Shown here: piece by piece, positions 44,710 through 55,317 of the stretch
Layout: every line of letters begins with the position of its first letter
Position numbering within the stretch: position 1 is the stretch's first letter
Source: Membranihabitans maritimus
Lineage (GTDB): Bacteria; Bacteroidota; Bacteroidia; Chitinophagales; Saprospiraceae
Assembly: GCF_021729145.1 (NCBI RefSeq)
Contig: NZ_JAJSLW010000006.1
Span: forward strand, 259,025 to 320,530
DNA length: 61,506 nucleotides
Reading direction: 5' to 3'
Made by a program: the position numbers and the translations under genes
The notes under the pieces: generated by a model
What the model was told of the DNA's origin: nothing
The model's database searches: none
What the model saw: only the letters and a program-made list of their open reading frames with translations

Positions 44710-47700
44710 CTATTTTAATGTTCCAATATATTCGAGTAAATCTGCTACTTGCTGATCCGAATAATGATCGATTAATCCCTTGATCATAAATGATTTACCA
44801 TTTAAGAAATACTGTTGTTTAATATCTTCCTTTTTAATATAAGTGGTTGTCCCACCTATAAAGGCAACAGTTGTCCCATTCTCATTTTTCTCAACTAAAT
44901 ATCCTTCGACCAAAGTGTCATCATTTTTCTCCACCCGAAATACAGAGTACCCCGACTCTACAGCCGCATCAGGATCAATAATAGCAGTGAGGAGGGCTTC
45001 GGTATTTCTATGTGCAGACCCATCTAATGCAGGTCCCAGATTTTGGCCTTCATTCCCTACACGGTGGCAAAGCAAACAGGTTTCAAATAACTCCCTTCCC
45101 CTTATGCTATTCCCATTTACCGAATTGGCTACATTAATATACTGATCCAATTTAGAATGGATCTCACTACCCTTTCTTACATTCTTTTTTTGATTAAAAC
45201 GTTCACGCAGCAGCCTGCTTTCTGCATTAGACGATGTAATTTTATTAATTCTTTCAATCGAAGAATCATCAAACAAATCTATATTTAAATACCCTGACTC
45301 GTATAGTTTCAACAAAACATCACATCCCGTTTTACTAGACGAAAAAACGGATATTAGATCTCCTCTTTGGTCCAGGGGTAGATTGGAAAAATTTTGATCT
45401 ATTAGCTGAATACCTAATTCCGGATCGATCTCTACAATTGATAATAAAGCCTTCATACGAAGATCTAAATCGAAACTGGAATAATTTATCATTTTAGTTA
45501 CTAACTCCAGGTTATAACCAACATTCAGGTCCATAGCTGAAATTAACATCGATAGCGTTGCAGTATTGAGCTCTGTAATAGTTAATTTTTCAAAAATGGA
45601 ATCAAAACCGGTCATACCCAAATCATTTATTGCCTTTAAGCCCAATTGTATTGAATCGATTTTATTCGAAGATAATAACCGTTTAACAGTTGAATCAAAA
45701 AGACCGGAAATTTGATTAGTTTGTACCGCATTCAGATTATTCAAAGCATATGTTAAATAATCAACACTTTTAATTGATGTTTTAATATGATGATCTAATT
45801 TATCGCGAACCCAACCATTCTCGACAAGTCCCAACAAGGCAATAAAATCTGACTCACTGAATTCTTCATGCCCAATTAATGGCCAATACTTTTCGAATAA
45901 TTGAATCCTTTCAACTACCGGTAACACCTGAGATGCCCACAACACATTTAATGCATTATCTCCATTAATAGGTTCATGCATTAGATACTCCCATAATTCT
46001 TCAGGATAATTTTCTAATACCATTCTACTCAAATATCTTTCAAACCGCCTCTCATAGCTTCCTCCCAGATTATTACCAGGTAATTCCGGTTTACACATTT
46101 TTACAAGTATTTCAATTATCCGTGTATCTACTTTTTCCAATTCTGAAAGCGTACGAATTATCTGAGATCTTATTTGAGGATTGGGATTCTCCGTTAAAGG
46201 TAATAAAGTAGAGGCTACCAGATCCAATTCCGGACTAAAACTTGCCAGGCTACGTAACGCCTCCCTGATTAAATTATCATTTTCCGATGTCAGGAGTTGG
46301 TTCACAATTATCATATCTAATTGCCCAATCGACTCCAGACACCACAAAGCATGGATTCGAGTCATTGTTGTGGCTTCCATATCCCCAGCTATTTCCTTTA
46401 ATCGTCTCACCAAAACAGGATCTCCGCTTGAGCGATCTCCAACCTGATTCCAAACAGCTCTTTTTGCCCATAAAGATTCTGCGTACAAGTAATTGGGTAA
46501 CTCACCGGTTTCCACTTTTGTAAAATCCATGATTTTTCTTCCTTTCTGTCCCTTATGACGGATACGCCATATTCTACCGTGTTTTTTATCCCGATCCGGA
46601 TGTGTAGTTGGCAACTCATTATGAGAAACGATTTTATTGTACCAATCTACAATATACAAGCAACCATCCGGTCCAAACTCAATATTTACAGGCCGAAACC
46701 AATCGTCCGAACATGTCAACAAATCATCTAAATGCTTTGCAGTTACAGTACCATCTTGATTTCGTTCAATACGTACTGCATTAATGGTACTGGTAATCGG
46801 ATTAGCCAAAAAGGCCACATTCTTAAATTCCGGTGGGAAGCTGCCTCCTTCATCATCAGCAAATGCCAAACCTGAAATACCGGTCCCTCCTACCCTAAAA
46901 TCATGTAATTCCGGCAGAAAAGGTTGGTAAGACCTCAGTTTTTCATTTCCAATGCCAGGAAAACCAGTCCCGGGTTCCATAGGGACCACTGAATACCCCA
47001 GATCATTGGCTTCAGTACCATACCACTGCCCATCACCCCGCAGTTGAAAGCCCCAGATATTATTTAGGCCCGAATTCACCAACTCAATTTCCTTACCATC
47101 CAGGGAAAATCGTGCTATTTTACTGTAATCTAGCTGCAATTCTCGACCACTAACATGTGAATATACATTTCCCTTATTCAAAGCTCCCTGACTAAAATAA
47201 ATCCAGCCTCCGGGACCTTTCACCAATGAATGCGCCATTGTATGAGAATCTGTAAAGCCAAATCCTGATAACAAAGGCTTTCGCATATCTGCCTTGCCAT
47301 CTCTATCTTGGTCAGAAAGATAAAACAATTCAGATCCCTGCACAACGTACACTCCATTTCCATAAGGTAGAATACTCATAGGAATCGTTAATCCTTCTTC
47401 AAAAATTGAAACACTCACGTTTTTGTCGTTGTATAAATTATCGAGTATAAGGATTTTATCGTCCCCTTTCGACTTACCTTTATATAAATCAAGTATACGC
47501 TTAAACGCTGGATGACTACTTTGCTTTTCTTTATTGTCCATTAATTCCAATAAATCCTGCCATGAAATATCCTTTATGGGATCTAATGGATACATGCTTG
47601 CCGTCTGTGTCCACAGCCGGCCTCTATCATCAAATGTTATATCAATTGGATTTATAATGCCCTCTTTTTCACTGGCTACCAGTTCAATCACAAATCCCTC

Positions 47701-47838
47701 CGGAAGCTCAAATCTTTTAAGCTGTTCTGCAGGTGCTAGTGCTCCTTCCCGATTAGATTGTGTTTTTTTTTGGCTAAAAGATAAGAAAGGTAGTATGCAA
47801 ATAAATAGGATTAATGTTCCGGATCGATTTGAAATCAT
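44710..47838 (-). CDS. PVC-type membrane-bound dehydrogenase with cytochrome c (II)
   Basis: The start at 47838 (MISNRSGTLILFICILPFLSFSQ) gives a signal peptide and removes an overlap with the DUF1080 gene. The 1042-residue product has an N-terminal propeller (FELPEGFVIELVASEKEG, FGPDGCLYIVDWYNKIVSHNE), HEAT-like repeats (about 450-890) and a C-terminal cytochrome c domain. The last has the heme motif CLLCH (residues 921-925 from this start), LGPALDGSAH and IIDPDAAVESGY; a possible axial Met is in SFMIKG. It should oxidise a sugar or alcohol in the periplasm and pass electrons to the respiratory chain. It is 13 bp from the DUF1080 gene and 6 bp from the sulfatase. Confidence 0.87.
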   Translation of the reverse strand: MISNRSGTLILFICILPFLSFSQKKTQSNREGALAPAEQLKRFELPEGFVIELVASEKEGIINPIDITFDDRGRLWTQTASMYPLDPIKDISWQDLLELMDNKEKQSSHPAFKRILDLYKGKSKGDDKILILDNLYNDKNVSVSIFEEGLTIPMSILPYGNGVYVVQGSELFYLSDQDRDGKADMRKPLLSGFGFTDSHTMAHSLVKGPGGWIYFSQGALNKGNVYSHVSGRELQLDYSKIARFSLDGKEIELVNSGLNNIWGFQLRGDGQWYGTEANDLGYSVVPMEPGTGFPGIGNEKLRSYQPFLPELHDFRVGGTGISGLAFADDEGGSFPPEFKNVAFLANPITSTINAVRIERNQDGTVTAKHLDDLLTCSDDWFRPVNIEFGPDGCLYIVDWYNKIVSHNELPTTHPDRDKKHGRIWRIRHKGQKGRKIMDFTKVETGELPNYLYAESLWAKRAVWNQVGDRSSGDPVLVRRLKEIAGDMEATTMTRIHALWCLESIGQLDMIIVNQLLTSENDNLIREALRSLASFSPELDLVASTLLPLTENPNPQIRSQIIRTLSELEKVDTRIIEILVKMCKPELPGNNLGGSYERRFERYLSRMVLENYPEELWEYLMHEPINGDNALNVLWASQVLPVVERIQLFEKYWPLIGHEEFSESDFIALLGLVENGWVRDKLDHHIKTSIKSVDYLTYALNNLNAVQTNQISGLFDSTVKRLLSSNKIDSIQLGLKAINDLGMTGFDSIFEKLTITELNTATLSMLISAMDLNVGYNLELVTKMINYSSFDLDLRMKALLSIVEIDPELGIQLIDQNFSNLPLDQRGDLISVFSSSKTGCDVLLKLYESGYLNIDLFDDSSIERINKITSSNAESRLLRERFNQKKNVRKGSEIHSKLDQYINVANSVNGNSIRGRELFETCLLCHRVGNEGQNLGPALDGSAHRNTEALLTAIIDPDAAVESGYSVFRVEKNDDTLVEGYLVEKNENGTTVAFIGGTTTYIKKEDIKQQYFLNGKSFMIKGLIDHYSDQQVADLLEYIGTLK

Positions 47839-47851
47839 TGCCCTCCCATTG

Positions 47852-48517
47852 TCAAAACTCTTCAATAACAATATCCCTGTACTCAATTACGGCCTTTCCA
47901 CCACTATGCAATTGCAAGGCAATGACTCCTTCATCAGGTATGCTTTTATCTTTCTCAACATATTCACATGTTTTTACACCATTGATATACAATTCGTGCA
48001 AATCGCCTTTGCAACGAATCACATAACTGTTCCATCCATTTTTGTTTAAAATACGATTAAGAACATCCACTTCTGCATCAGCCAATTCTCCCCTCCTGTG
48101 CTCATCATACAAATCACCCCAATAACCATCTCCAATATCAGCCTGGTATCCTATCATTTTGTCACCTTCTACTATCGATCGATACTGAATCCCACTATTT
48201 ATCATCCCTGTTTGTGGATTTCCGGTCAGTCTAAATAAACACCGGAATTCAAAATTCTTATATTTTTTGTCAGTATATAAAAACAGATTAACCGGGATTT
48301 TATCCTCTCCATTTCCACAATAAATAACTCCATCTTTTACCCCCCAAAATTCGGCATGCTTGCTATTGAGAAAGTTCCATCCTTTAAGGGTTTCCCCATC
48401 AAACAAACTAACTTCATCATTTTTCAATATATTTTGCCCTTCACTTTGTAATGGAACATATAGGAAAATCGATAGAAAAAACAAACTCAATAGGGAATAG
48501 AAGATATCGGATTTCAT
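47852..48517 (-). CDS. DUF1080 (3-keto-disaccharide hydrolase-like) protein
   Basis: The 221-residue secreted protein (signal peptide to about 28) is a concanavalin-like jelly roll of the DUF1080 family. It has SLFDGETLKGWNF near the start, KNFEFRCLFRL, NSGIQYRS and the C-terminal GVIALQLHSGGKAVIEYRDIVIEE. Some members of this family hydrolyse 3-keto-glycosides formed by periplasmic dehydrogenases. Its place directly before a PVC-type dehydrogenase supports a 3-keto-sugar route, but the substrate is not known. Confidence 0.88.
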   Translation of the reverse strand: MKSDIFYSLLSLFFLSIFLYVPLQSEGQNILKNDEVSLFDGETLKGWNFLNSKHAEFWGVKDGVIYCGNGEDKIPVNLFLYTDKKYKNFEFRCLFRLTGNPQTGMINSGIQYRSIVEGDKMIGYQADIGDGYWGDLYDEHRRGELADAEVDVLNRILNKNGWNSYVIRCKGDLHELYINGVKTCEYVEKDKSIPDEGVIALQLHSGGKAVIEYRDIVIEEF

Positions 48518-48645
48518 AATTTATTTTTAACGAACAATATAATTATTTTATCCCCATCCCTACGAGTATTTGTTTTACTTTTACCAACAACTTTAGAATT
48601 TAAATTTTTACATAAATACATTAGGTACAATACTGGATCATTGTA

Positions 48646-50310
48646 TCAAGTTGAAATTGAAATAATCAATTGAACAGACTTTTGGGGTCCTACGCTTATT
48701 TCGATTCCATTAATCAGATCTCTTCCGCTATAGGTTTTGACAGAATCTCCCATGGAAATTTTATACTGCTTCTCCGGATCTACAGTAAACCATTCGGGGA
48801 ATTGGTTAATCCTGGGCCAATCAACAGGTAATTTCATTTGTACAGAATGCCTTTTTTTATCAAAATGCAATTTTCCCTGCCATTCATCTTTGGAATTAAT
48901 GGTAACAAGTAAACTATCATTCATTTGTTTTGCTCCAAAATTCAAATTTTCATCCCAGGGTAAAGCATAACATCCACCTGTTTTCCACAAAGCATACATA
49001 ATGGAAGTCCTGGCAAAATTACCATCGCCATACCATCCTTCAATAACACCATTGTTTTTCCATTGTTGTGCTTCAGGCCTGTGACTGGAATCCTGCAAAG
49101 ACCACATCACCTTGATTTCACTTTCTACCCAATCGGATGCATTGGGGTCAGGAATCCTATTCATAATATTAATACAACCTTCAATTGCATCTGCATACCC
49201 ATCAGCTCCATTTCGCTCCCAATTGTAATTTTTATATTTATGGAGATTTGAAAAAATTGTCTCAACAGCTTTTTTATACATTGGGACACTATCAATTTGG
49301 TAGACCGATAAGTACCCATTTAAAGTATACCCCCAGGTATCTGCAATGGCAGAATCAATTACCTGTCCCGTTTGGGGGTTAATGGCATTGTAAAATAATC
49401 CATCAGGATTTCTCCCATATTTCAATATATAGTCTAATAGCCGGTGAAGTGATGGTTGGTATTCTTCCTTTTTTTCGGGATCTGCATAATGTAAAGAGGT
49501 ATACAGCTCACACAATCCGGCAACCAATTCACATCCATGGTCTCTTAATCGCAAATAATCTAATCCCGTTAGCGGATAATTTTCTCCCAGTAAATAATAA
49601 TCACCAATCTTACAGGCCCACTCCAAATACCTTTCATCCCCTGTTTCCCAATAAACCCTGGATAAAATCTGTAACAATTCCCCATTGACTTCGGGTTGGG
49701 GAGAGTTACCAAAACTTTTGTCATCCAAACCGCCGGCTACGTCAATATGCTCATCCAGGTCCATTAGCATCGACATCATCCTGTCGGACCATGGGCTTTC
49801 GCCCAACCACTCTATAAGCGGCAGAAGACCATCTTTGATATATTCGGATGTACCAAAAACGATCCGGTCCATCGAAATTTCATCGTGTTCAAAACCTCTC
49901 TTCGAAAATGAATATGTATCGGGTAAAGCCCCCACTCTGGAGGTATACAATTTTTCACTTTCCAGGATATCCAGCATAATACCGTTGTATTTTTCACGAT
50001 CTGTAAAGAAACTCGTTAATACTAAAAAGGGGTAATTATCTGCTGCACAATCACGGGCATTCCAAAGATCATTCCCTTTTCCACCATCTAGATTTCTGGG
50101 GATAAGTCCTGTTTCAGGATCTGCATGTAGTAGCCAGGCGTTCATATAATTTTGACTACGCGCTAAAGCTTCATTTACTGAAACTGAATTATTCCTTGCC
50201 TCTTCATAACCTTGATATACCTTATCACCTGCATTGTGAATTTCACCGCACCTAAACAGGCAAAAACACAATGTAAAAAGAGTCCCTATTTTAACAATTT
50301 TATAAATCAC
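48646..50310 (-). CDS. Lipoprotein with alpha/alpha-type fold, function unknown
   Basis: The 554-residue product starts at a GTG that overlaps the preceding PhoD gene by 11 bp. It has a lipobox (CLFRC, Cys21). Residues 30-430 are helical with aromatic/acidic motifs typical of alpha/alpha-toroid carbohydrate enzymes (MNAWLLHADPETGLIPRNL, NARDCAADNYPFLVL, ERNGADGYADAIEGCINI, GWYGDGNFARTSIMYALW). The last 110 residues form a beta domain. I do not recognise a numbered GH or PL family. Its position between PhoD, DUF1080 and sulfatase genes suggests a glycan-directed role. Confidence 0.6.
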   Translation of the reverse strand: MIYKIVKIGTLFTLCFCLFRCGEIHNAGDKVYQGYEEARNNSVSVNEALARSQNYMNAWLLHADPETGLIPRNLDGGKGNDLWNARDCAADNYPFLVLTSFFTDREKYNGIMLDILESEKLYTSRVGALPDTYSFSKRGFEHDEISMDRIVFGTSEYIKDGLLPLIEWLGESPWSDRMMSMLMDLDEHIDVAGGLDDKSFGNSPQPEVNGELLQILSRVYWETGDERYLEWACKIGDYYLLGENYPLTGLDYLRLRDHGCELVAGLCELYTSLHYADPEKKEEYQPSLHRLLDYILKYGRNPDGLFYNAINPQTGQVIDSAIADTWGYTLNGYLSVYQIDSVPMYKKAVETIFSNLHKYKNYNWERNGADGYADAIEGCINIMNRIPDPNASDWVESEIKVMWSLQDSSHRPEAQQWKNNGVIEGWYGDGNFARTSIMYALWKTGGCYALPWDENLNFGAKQMNDSLLVTINSKDEWQGKLHFDKKRHSVQMKLPVDWPRINQFPEWFTVDPEKQYKISMGDSVKTYSGRDLINGIEISVGPQKSVQLIISIST

Positions 50311-51754
50311 TTTTTCTAATTTTCACCGTATTCAAAACCCGACCGTCCACATCGTTATGACAAAAGATGATAATAGGTTCACTACCTTCTTTCTTCACCT
50401 CTACTGACAAGAAACCTCCAACCAATCCAAGATACTGATGTTCCGGTCTTTTGTCACCTTCTTTCCACCCCTGTACATGGTAATCACTCACAGGTCCTGA
50501 TCCAAATTCCAGAAGCCCGGTTTCATCATCCTTAGAGACATATTGCCAATGACGGTCACCATTAATTACAAATATATTTTTCAGGCCGGAAAGATACTTT
50601 CTCAGCCATGTACCTTCATGCTCGAAAGTAGTATTGGCATGGTTATCACTTTTATTTTCTCGATCGGGCCCTACCACCGGAGTTGCTGTAAATAATAGCT
50701 TGAAGGTAGCATCCGACTCTTCTACCGTTCTGACAAACCAATCTTTCTGCTCTTGTCCCCAAATACTTTTATCAGGCCCGTCCTCTGCATCATTAGGGGA
50801 TCGAAACTCCCTACCTTCTACCAGCCAAATTTCAAGATCTTTGCCCCAACGAATTTTGCGATAAGGTTTCTTTCTTACAGGTGAATTAGTATACCACAAT
50901 TTCAACCCGTCCTCCAATGACAAATCACCATAGTCCCCGGATCCCGGGAACACATCATTATCCAAGAGATCGTGATCATCTTTTATCATAAACACCGGTG
51001 TTTTGGTATACAAATCACGGATTGACGGCCTCGAATCCATAGCATGCCATTTGTGCCGAGCTTGTTCCAGGTTTTTGGCTAATGGTCCCGGTTTATCATA
51101 ATAAACATAATCCCCGGTCTGAATATAAAAGTCAGGATTCATCCTTCTCATACTATCGTAGGTTCTAAACCCCCGATCAATGTCATCGAAACTCCAGAAA
51201 TATTGACATGTACTCGTAGTCAAAATTACATTTTTTGATGCATTGGGAGAAGGGGCCGTTTTGAAACTACCATAGATAAAACTCGAAACACCATCATCAG
51301 TCATTTTTCCTTCAATTACGACTTTATATAGACTATTAGGTTCCAGTTCATCAAACAAGAAAGACACTACACTGTCCCCAGGCTCTTTCGCCTCCATCCA
51401 ACCAGAACTAAAAACCTTACCAGAACCAGCCTCTAATTTTATCTGTACAAAACCGTTGGCTACCTTTACAGCTCCGTCCATTTTATCTACCGGCATATTT
51501 TCATCAAAATCAATAGGGTGCCGAAAAACCTTCTCCCTTCTTTCATGCACGATAGAGTTTGGAAATTGCTGACCACATAATCTTGTCCATACAATAGCTT
51601 GATTACTGGTTACACCCGATACTTTATACCCTGTGGTAAAGAAAACATTTTGTTGTTTATTTCCATTCCTTTTAGGTAAAACAGGATTTTGAAGTACTGG
51701 AATTGTTATAAATCCTAATCCCATTTTTTTTAGGAACTTTCTTCTCTTACTCAT
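50300..51754 (-). CDS. PhoD-family alkaline phosphatase (I)
   Basis: The 484-residue protein has a short hydrophobic N-terminus and the PhoD metallophosphatase fold. It has an N-terminal fibronectin-like domain (about 30-170), then the metal-binding motifs QTGDYVYYD, KDDHDLLDND, ENKSDNHANT and NGDRHWQY. PhoD enzymes are Ca/Fe-dependent phosphomonoesterases or phosphodiesterases in the periplasm. It is closely similar to the protein at 59727-61190 (both start RRxFxxKMG and share WTRLC, FDENxPV and HKWHAMDS), so the two are paralogues. It lies 19 bp after sulfatase II and overlaps the next gene by 11 bp. Confidence 0.88.
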   Translation of the reverse strand: MSKRRKFLKKMGLGFITIPVLQNPVLPKRNGNKQQNVFFTTGYKVSGVTSNQAIVWTRLCGQQFPNSIVHERREKVFRHPIDFDENMPVDKMDGAVKVANGFVQIKLEAGSGKVFSSGWMEAKEPGDSVVSFLFDELEPNSLYKVVIEGKMTDDGVSSFIYGSFKTAPSPNASKNVILTTSTCQYFWSFDDIDRGFRTYDSMRRMNPDFYIQTGDYVYYDKPGPLAKNLEQARHKWHAMDSRPSIRDLYTKTPVFMIKDDHDLLDNDVFPGSGDYGDLSLEDGLKLWYTNSPVRKKPYRKIRWGKDLEIWLVEGREFRSPNDAEDGPDKSIWGQEQKDWFVRTVEESDATFKLLFTATPVVGPDRENKSDNHANTTFEHEGTWLRKYLSGLKNIFVINGDRHWQYVSKDDETGLLEFGSGPVSDYHVQGWKEGDKRPEHQYLGLVGGFLSVEVKKEGSEPIIIFCHNDVDGRVLNTVKIRKSDL

Positions 51755-51773
51755 TTCCTTTTATTTCAAGTTA

Positions 51774-53330
51774 TTATTCTAATTCGATTTTCATCTTTTC
51801 GGCCCATCTTTCCCAGGCTGATTTCAATTCTTCAAATACTTCTTTATTTTCATCCGAAATATTATTTGTTTCTGTGCGATCTGAATGCATATCAAATAAT
51901 TCCCACTTATTCCCTTCACGAACCAGCTTCCAGTCATCATTGCGCAAGGCACTACCATTTCTCCAATTAAAATAAATGGGTGATTGCCGTGACAAAGATT
52001 CGCCATTTATCAAAGGCATAATACTTTCTCCTTGCATCGGGTACACTTTTTCCCCTTTGTAATTTTCCGGGTACATAGCCCCGCTTATATCTACCAATGT
52101 AGGCATGATGTCAATAAAATGAAGTGGCGTATGGTCGATACGGCCACCTTCTTTTATCCTATCTGGCCAATGAACAATAAAAGGTGTTGTGGTTCCCCCT
52201 TCATAAGAGAAGTTTTTAAACTTACGGAAAGGGGTATTAGATACATTTGCCCAATTAGCTTTTAATGAAGACCATCGATCCATTGCACCCACCTTTCCAT
52301 CTCCGATTTCTACTACTTCGGCCGAAGCTCCATTATCTGATGCAAATACAAAAAGAGTATTTTCCCATTCTCCGGTGCTTTTTATATAGTCGATAACCCG
52401 GCCAATATTTTGATCCAATATATCTATCATGGCAGCATATACCTGCATTCGCCTGATTTCATCTTGTCTTACGGAATCCGAAAGCTTCTCCCAATCGGGA
52501 AAAACAGGTTCTGACCTGGGATATCTTTCATCAAGTAAATTCACAGACCTCTGCCGTTCATATCTTTTTTGAGCTATTTCTTCATACCCCACATCATAAA
52601 TACCGTCATATTTTTCTATTTCCTCTTCCGGCGCATGCAAGGGGTCGTGCGGGGCTTGATAGGCCAAATACAATAAATAAGGTGAATCATCATCCTTGTA
52701 TTTTTCCAATAAGTCAATGGCCCAATCCGTCCATGCATGAGTCGCATAATAATCTTTTGGCGGGGTAAAGGGTTGGACAATCGAATCATCAAAAGCAAAA
52801 ACCCGTTTACCGTATCTTTTTTGCGCAGGCATTACTTCCCCTTCCCTTTGCAATCCGGGATTAAAATAATTAGCAGCCCCATCCCTCAATCCCTTATAAT
52901 GGTCAAACCCCCAATCAAACGGATTGTCTGTAGAATGATGTTTCCCTACAAAAAATGTATTATAACCAGCTGACTTCAAGACCTCTCCAAACAATACCGA
53001 ATTATGGAAATCTTCAGGCTTTTGATGCATATCAGCCTGCTGAGCATACAATCCAGTTAATAATACTGCCCTTGAAGGGAAGCATTTGCTAGTATTATGC
53101 ATTTGTGTAAACCGAATTCCATCCTTCGCCACCTGATCCAGGTTTGGTGTATTTATCTCAGAACCATAGGCTCCTATATCCGAGTACCCCAGATCATCTG
53201 CTAACACAATAACTATATTTGGATGTTTTTTTACAATGTCTTGGCTATTCTCAGTATTCTTGCAGGAAATAAAAATAATAACTAACAAAAAAACACTATA
53301 CCTCATCCGTCTTCTTATTATTTTAATCAT
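51774..53330 (-). CDS. Arylsulfatase-type sulfatase (II), lipoprotein
   Basis: The 518-residue protein has a lipobox (IIFISC, Cys23 from the first ATG). The sulfatase motifs are VLADDLGYSD (metal Asp45, Asp46), CFPSRAVLLTGLY (formylglycine Cys83) and FASDNGASAE. The first ATG overlaps the stop of the upstream PhoD-like gene by 8 bp (ATGATTAA), which suggests translational coupling; an internal ATG at 53306 would give an equally good signal. It differs clearly from sulfatase I in sequence and length. It probably removes a sulfate at another position of the same glycan. Confidence 0.92.
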   Translation of the reverse strand: MIKIIRRRMRYSVFLLVIIFISCKNTENSQDIVKKHPNIVIVLADDLGYSDIGAYGSEINTPNLDQVAKDGIRFTQMHNTSKCFPSRAVLLTGLYAQQADMHQKPEDFHNSVLFGEVLKSAGYNTFFVGKHHSTDNPFDWGFDHYKGLRDGAANYFNPGLQREGEVMPAQKRYGKRVFAFDDSIVQPFTPPKDYYATHAWTDWAIDLLEKYKDDDSPYLLYLAYQAPHDPLHAPEEEIEKYDGIYDVGYEEIAQKRYERQRSVNLLDERYPRSEPVFPDWEKLSDSVRQDEIRRMQVYAAMIDILDQNIGRVIDYIKSTGEWENTLFVFASDNGASAEVVEIGDGKVGAMDRWSSLKANWANVSNTPFRKFKNFSYEGGTTTPFIVHWPDRIKEGGRIDHTPLHFIDIMPTLVDISGAMYPENYKGEKVYPMQGESIMPLINGESLSRQSPIYFNWRNGSALRNDDWKLVREGNKWELFDMHSDRTETNNISDENKEVFEELKSAWERWAEKMKIELE

Positions 53331-54807
53331 TAGAATAATTTTTAGGTATCAATTCTTCCCTCAATATTTCCTTTTCATACAAAATCGTACCATTATCCTT
53401 TATAAGGCGATAGGTAACAGAGGGTATAGAGGGATCCGGATTAAATGTCAATTCCCCAAAGGCAAAAACCGCATCGTATCCGTATAGTTGGGTATCCCAG
53501 GAATCCTTTCTTGCCGGAGGACCTACCCTACCACCCAAACTGGCAGCTTCAAATTCATAATATTGAAATCCATTCTTCCGTGGAATTGTAAATCCCCTTG
53601 CTCCATGCCGGTCACCCGAAATAAATATAACGCCTTTAATATTATTATTTTCAATAAAAGATAACAACCCTTCTCTTCCTTCCGGATCGTATCTTCCCCA
53701 AGAATCTTTTCCATTGGATACATAATCACTCCACATCGTTCCGCAAGACACGACGATAAAAGGCCCTCTACAGTCTAATAATTGTTTCTTCAACCATTCC
53801 ATCTGCTTATCCCCTAAAAAATCCCCTTCTTTCCCTGTCCTGAAGTATCGATTATCTGTCATCAGGATATCAACACTTCCAATTCGCGTTCGGGTAAAAA
53901 CCCCTTTTGAAGATTCTCCCAATCCGTATGTTGGATTATTCCACGAATTCTTAAAAACTTCCCAAACTCCTTCCTTGTCACTTTGCACATATCCATCTGG
54001 GATCCCTGACTTATCATTATCGAAGTAATCATGGTCATCCCATGAAGCATATACGGGAATTTTCGAAGTAAATTCAGCCCATGGAAACTGAAAATCGCGG
54101 GCCAAATAATCCAATCTGTGTTCTCCTAAATGACCATTCCGATCCTGGACAGCTATATCCCCCAAAAGAAACATTGCATCAGGGTTTCTCCTTTCTATTC
54201 CAGACCATAAGGCTTTGTTACCTAATCCCCAGCGATGGGGACAAGATCCAAAAGCAAGTCTCACTTCGGAATTTTCTTCAGGAGCCGTTGTGAAATAATA
54301 ATTTTGAAAGGGATGAATGCGTTTTCCATTGATTGATAAAGAATAAAAATATTTTTCATTCGGCTTTAACCCATCTATTTTAACAATACCAGAGAGATCA
54401 TTTTCTGGCTTTGTTTTTACAGACGGAAAGGATTTTGTAAAATCTTCGTTTTCTACTGTCACAGTTACTTCTCCCGGAAGAGCTGTCCTCACCCAGATTG
54501 AAACGCCATCAGACTTGACATCGCCAAGCATGGGGCCCCCTAAAATTTCTATATTATGGTCACTAATCCAATCGTTATAACCTTGATCCTCAACTACATC
54601 CACGTATCCCGATTTCTCATCTTTAGAAAGTATTTCTGATACAAGGTTGTACGTTGTATTCAAAACCGGATTTTGTTCTTCCCAATAATTAAGGACAGAA
54701 ATATTCGATGACAACTTGTTCATGGGGTGTTCCTGGTCGCCAAAATTTTGGGAACTCAGTACACCGATTTTTACAAACAAAAAAATTAACAGTACAATTC
54801 TATTCAT
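53323..54807 (-). CDS. PhoD-like phosphatase, divergent (III)
   Basis: The 494-residue secreted protein (signal peptide to about residue 20) has a longer N-terminal extension than the other two and then a PhoD-type domain. The fibronectin-like part contains GVSIWVRTALPGEVTVTV. The metal motifs are AFGSCPHRWGLG, FLLGDIAVQDRNGH, SWDDHDYFDND and FISGDRHGARGF. It is only distantly related to PhoD I and II. It is the first gene of a tightly packed run (PhoD-like, sulfatase, PhoD, unknown lipoprotein). Confidence 0.83.
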   Translation of the reverse strand: MNRIVLLIFLFVKIGVLSSQNFGDQEHPMNKLSSNISVLNYWEEQNPVLNTTYNLVSEILSKDEKSGYVDVVEDQGYNDWISDHNIEILGGPMLGDVKSDGVSIWVRTALPGEVTVTVENEDFTKSFPSVKTKPENDLSGIVKIDGLKPNEKYFYSLSINGKRIHPFQNYYFTTAPEENSEVRLAFGSCPHRWGLGNKALWSGIERRNPDAMFLLGDIAVQDRNGHLGEHRLDYLARDFQFPWAEFTSKIPVYASWDDHDYFDNDKSGIPDGYVQSDKEGVWEVFKNSWNNPTYGLGESSKGVFTRTRIGSVDILMTDNRYFRTGKEGDFLGDKQMEWLKKQLLDCRGPFIVVSCGTMWSDYVSNGKDSWGRYDPEGREGLLSFIENNNIKGVIFISGDRHGARGFTIPRKNGFQYYEFEAASLGGRVGPPARKDSWDTQLYGYDAVFAFGELTFNPDPSIPSVTYRLIKDNGTILYEKEILREELIPKNYSND

Positions 54808-55317
54808 ATAATGTAAGCATTTTTTTGAAGTTTATTAATTCATTTTATTCTTTCCAGATCTTCGATTAAAATCCTTTGCATTTCATTTGCTTGTTTTCGA
54901 CCCAATATTCCTCACGAATGAGCAACATTTGAATTACCCATCCAATAATATACCTTCATGGCCAACAGGTTCTTGTATTCCCGGCCCATCACTTCACATC
55001 GCCCTACATAACCCGTCAAAATGGCTTACGTACTGGGAAAGGTTGACTCCATTTACTTGAGTTACAGTATTTATTGTGATAGGGTCTTTACTAACCTTTG
55101 GAAGTTTTCCCCCATGTATCTGATACGAATCATTCAACCCATTGCCCACAAGTATCAATGTCGAATTACCAGTACTTTCAGAAACGGGATAACCTACTCC
55201 AATTAGACCATTTTCGATTCGCCGATAACAAACCAAACAAAAAGAAAAACGATCCTTTTAAAGAACTTCTCAAAATAAGGATTATCCAATTGTAAATCCA
55301 TAAGTTTCACTCCGGGA
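54808..55317. other. Intergenic region with a coding remnant
   Basis: This 510-bp stretch separates the VCBS gene from the PhoD-like gene. Besides the remnant at 54994-55236 I see no terminator or gene. Confidence 0.3.
54994..55236 (-). pseudogene. Degraded coding remnant, unidentified
   Basis: An 80-codon minus-strand frame reads like real protein (NGLIGVGYPVSESTGNST, NGLNDSYQIHGGKLPKVS, PITINTVTQVNGVNLSQYV). After the stop the same frame continues with protein-like SDGPGIQEPVGHEGILLDG before another stop. It has no credible start. I take it as the decayed end of a secreted protein gene; the family is not recognised. Confidence 0.35.
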
